Below are positions 63,456-64,000 of a DNA stretch of 64,000 nt, in pieces; within the stretch, counting starts at the first letter, position 1; each line of letters opens with the position of its first letter. The stretch is from contig JAJDVB010000178.1 of the NCBI GenBank assembly GCA_022826345.1, forward strand, positions 12,053 through 76,052, given 5' to 3'. The notes beneath the pieces were generated by a model. That model saw only the letters and a program-made list of their open reading frames with translations. It did not search any database and was not told the origin of the DNA. The DNA is from Alphaproteobacteria bacterium (lineage in GTDB: Bacteria > Pseudomonadota > Alphaproteobacteria > UBA828). The position numbers and the translations under genes are program-made.

Positions 63456-63525
63456 ACGGTTTTCCCGCTACAATCCTGCCTCCGCAGCGCGCGGCGACCC
63501 GCGAGGAGTTCGACCGATACGGGGA

Positions 63526-63546
63526 CCGGGCTGCGCAGCAGCCCGG
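63526..63546 (+). repeat. GC-rich hairpin 3' of the acyl-CoA synthetase gene
   Basis: CCGGGCTGC / GCAGCCCGG, 9 bp, loop GCA. About 70 nt after the stop and without a T-tract; part of a run of short palindromes rather than a clear terminator. Confidence 0.6.
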
Positions 63547-63700
63547 ACGGCGCGACTGCGCCGCGCGCCGAAGGCGCGTAGCCAAGCGAGCGGAGCGAGC
63601 GCCCGGCGCCTGAGGGAAATGGTCAAACCCGCGCGCGCTCCGGGCCTGCGGCCCGGTCCCCTTCAGGGCAGGCTCTTCGTCTGCTTCCGCCGCTATGGCC

Positions 63701-63775
63701 GCCCCACATCGTCATGCGCGGACTTGATCCGTGCATCTCCATCCGCCGGCCCGAGGGACAGGATCGATGTGGGGC
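63701..63775. repeat. composite extragenic palindrome
   Basis: Outer arms GCCCCACATCG (63701-63711) and CGATGTGGGGC (63765-63775) are perfect. Nested inside is ATGCGCGGA / TCCGTGCAT (63714-63722, 63728-63736, one mismatch) around CTTGA. The inner part resembles dispersed CGTCATnnnnGGnCTTGnnCC palindromes common in alphaproteobacterial genomes. Confidence 0.7.
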
Positions 63776-63838
63776 TGGTGCGATACACCCGCGGAGCGAT
63801 TTCCGTCCAGGATTCATAGTGGTTAGAGCGTTATCCGA

Positions 63839-64000
63839 TCAACCTGGATCGTAGCCTGCGGCGGCGAAGTAGTTTTTGCATTCCTGGGGCCTGAAGGTTT
63901 CGAGGATAGTTGCGATGGCTTTCCAGAGGCCGTCCACGGTGCGCTCGGCGGCTTTTCGTAACAGGGCCTTGAGCTTTGAGAAGGCCATTTCGATGGGGTT
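63839..64000 (-). mobile_element. IS630-type transposase, C-terminal 53 residues (gene continues past window)
   Basis: The minus strand reads in frame from the right edge to the TGA at 63839-63841: it begins NPIEMAFSKLKALLR, containing the catalytic Glu of the DDE triad in the IS630-typical NPIE motif, and ends near YFAAAGYDPG. Only the 3' end is inside the window, so intactness cannot be judged. The element's terminus is probably just to the left, near 63820. Confidence 0.85.

Larger units (their letters stand above)
63456..63838. other. 383-bp gap with extragenic palindromes
   Basis: No gene is supported. It contains a GC hairpin (63526-63546), GC-rich short inverted repeats around 63555-63610, and a composite palindromic element at 63701-63775, then the IS630 3' border. 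It looks like a repeat-accumulating site. Confidence 0.7.

Noticed and set aside
63526..63546. Intrinsic terminator for the acyl-CoA synthetase gene
   Set aside because: The stem is good, but it is about 70 nt from the stop, has no T-tract and sits among several other palindromes.

Overview
The window is GC-rich, densely coded chromosomal DNA that looks alphaproteobacterial. The evidence is a soluble FixL-type haem PAS kinase with FixJ and a FixK-type regulator; a DksA that keeps one zinc-finger cysteine; a dgt-argS-SPOR-nagZ-M50-scpA-scpB cluster; an FDS-type NAD formate dehydrogenase; and many Tat-exported solute-binding proteins, TRAP/TAXI transporters and osmolyte-type oxidoreductases. 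I cannot assign a genus. No rRNA, tRNA or CRISPR array was seen.

Layout. 1-2613 (minus): sugar-type ABC importer (binding protein, MalF-like and truncated MalG-like permeases). 2852-4465: CYTH-CHAD protein. 4603-17675 (plus): a catabolic block with a dimethylglycine/sarcosine dehydrogenase-like flavoprotein, a complete Dpp-type ABC importer with fused ATPases, two DddP-like M24 metalloproteins, an MT-A70 methyltransferase lying between them, a 2OG-Fe(II) oxygenase and a small thioredoxin-like protein. 17691-18893 (minus): Rieske oxygenase. 19189-23331 (plus): Pot-type ABC importer. 23303-26981 (minus): two divergent enolase-superfamily proteins and an FAD oxidoreductase. 27144-29189 (plus): an Old-Yellow-Enzyme/FAD demethylase-like protein. 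29230-33953 (minus): TAXI-TRAP transporter with a ThDP decarboxylase. 34092-34669: HigBA toxin-antitoxin pair.

34813-44010 (plus) is one tightly overlapping ten-gene run: three poorly characterised membrane genes (MotA/TolQ-like, TolR-like, small membrane protein), then dgt, argS, a SPOR protein, nagZ, an M50 protease, scpA and scpB. A 39-bp minisatellite follows. 44517-48970 (minus) encodes a two-gene formate dehydrogenase. Then come a DUF3553 protein, dksA, a Sel1-repeat protein, fixK, fixJ, fixL and an Sco-type copper chaperone. 54372-63455 is mixed metabolism: formamidase-like hydrolase, alcohol dehydrogenase, HyuA-like hydantoinase/oxoprolinase, MIP channel, hydratase, GNAT, SDR and acyl-CoA ligase. 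The window ends in extragenic palindromes and the 3' end of an IS630-type transposase.

How it fits together (inference). The first 34 kb reads as an uptake and N- or S-demethylation region for methylated osmolytes such as betaines, N-methyl amino acids or DMSP: several importers sit beside dehydrogenases, a Rieske oxygenase, TMADH/N-methylproline-demethylase-like and DddP-like enzymes. The most notable structural pattern is that all four binding-protein genes followed by another transporter gene of the same set have a strong hairpin 9-15 nt after the binding-protein stop codon. The best candidate for an undescribed system is the three-gene energised-membrane module translationally coupled to dgt-argS.
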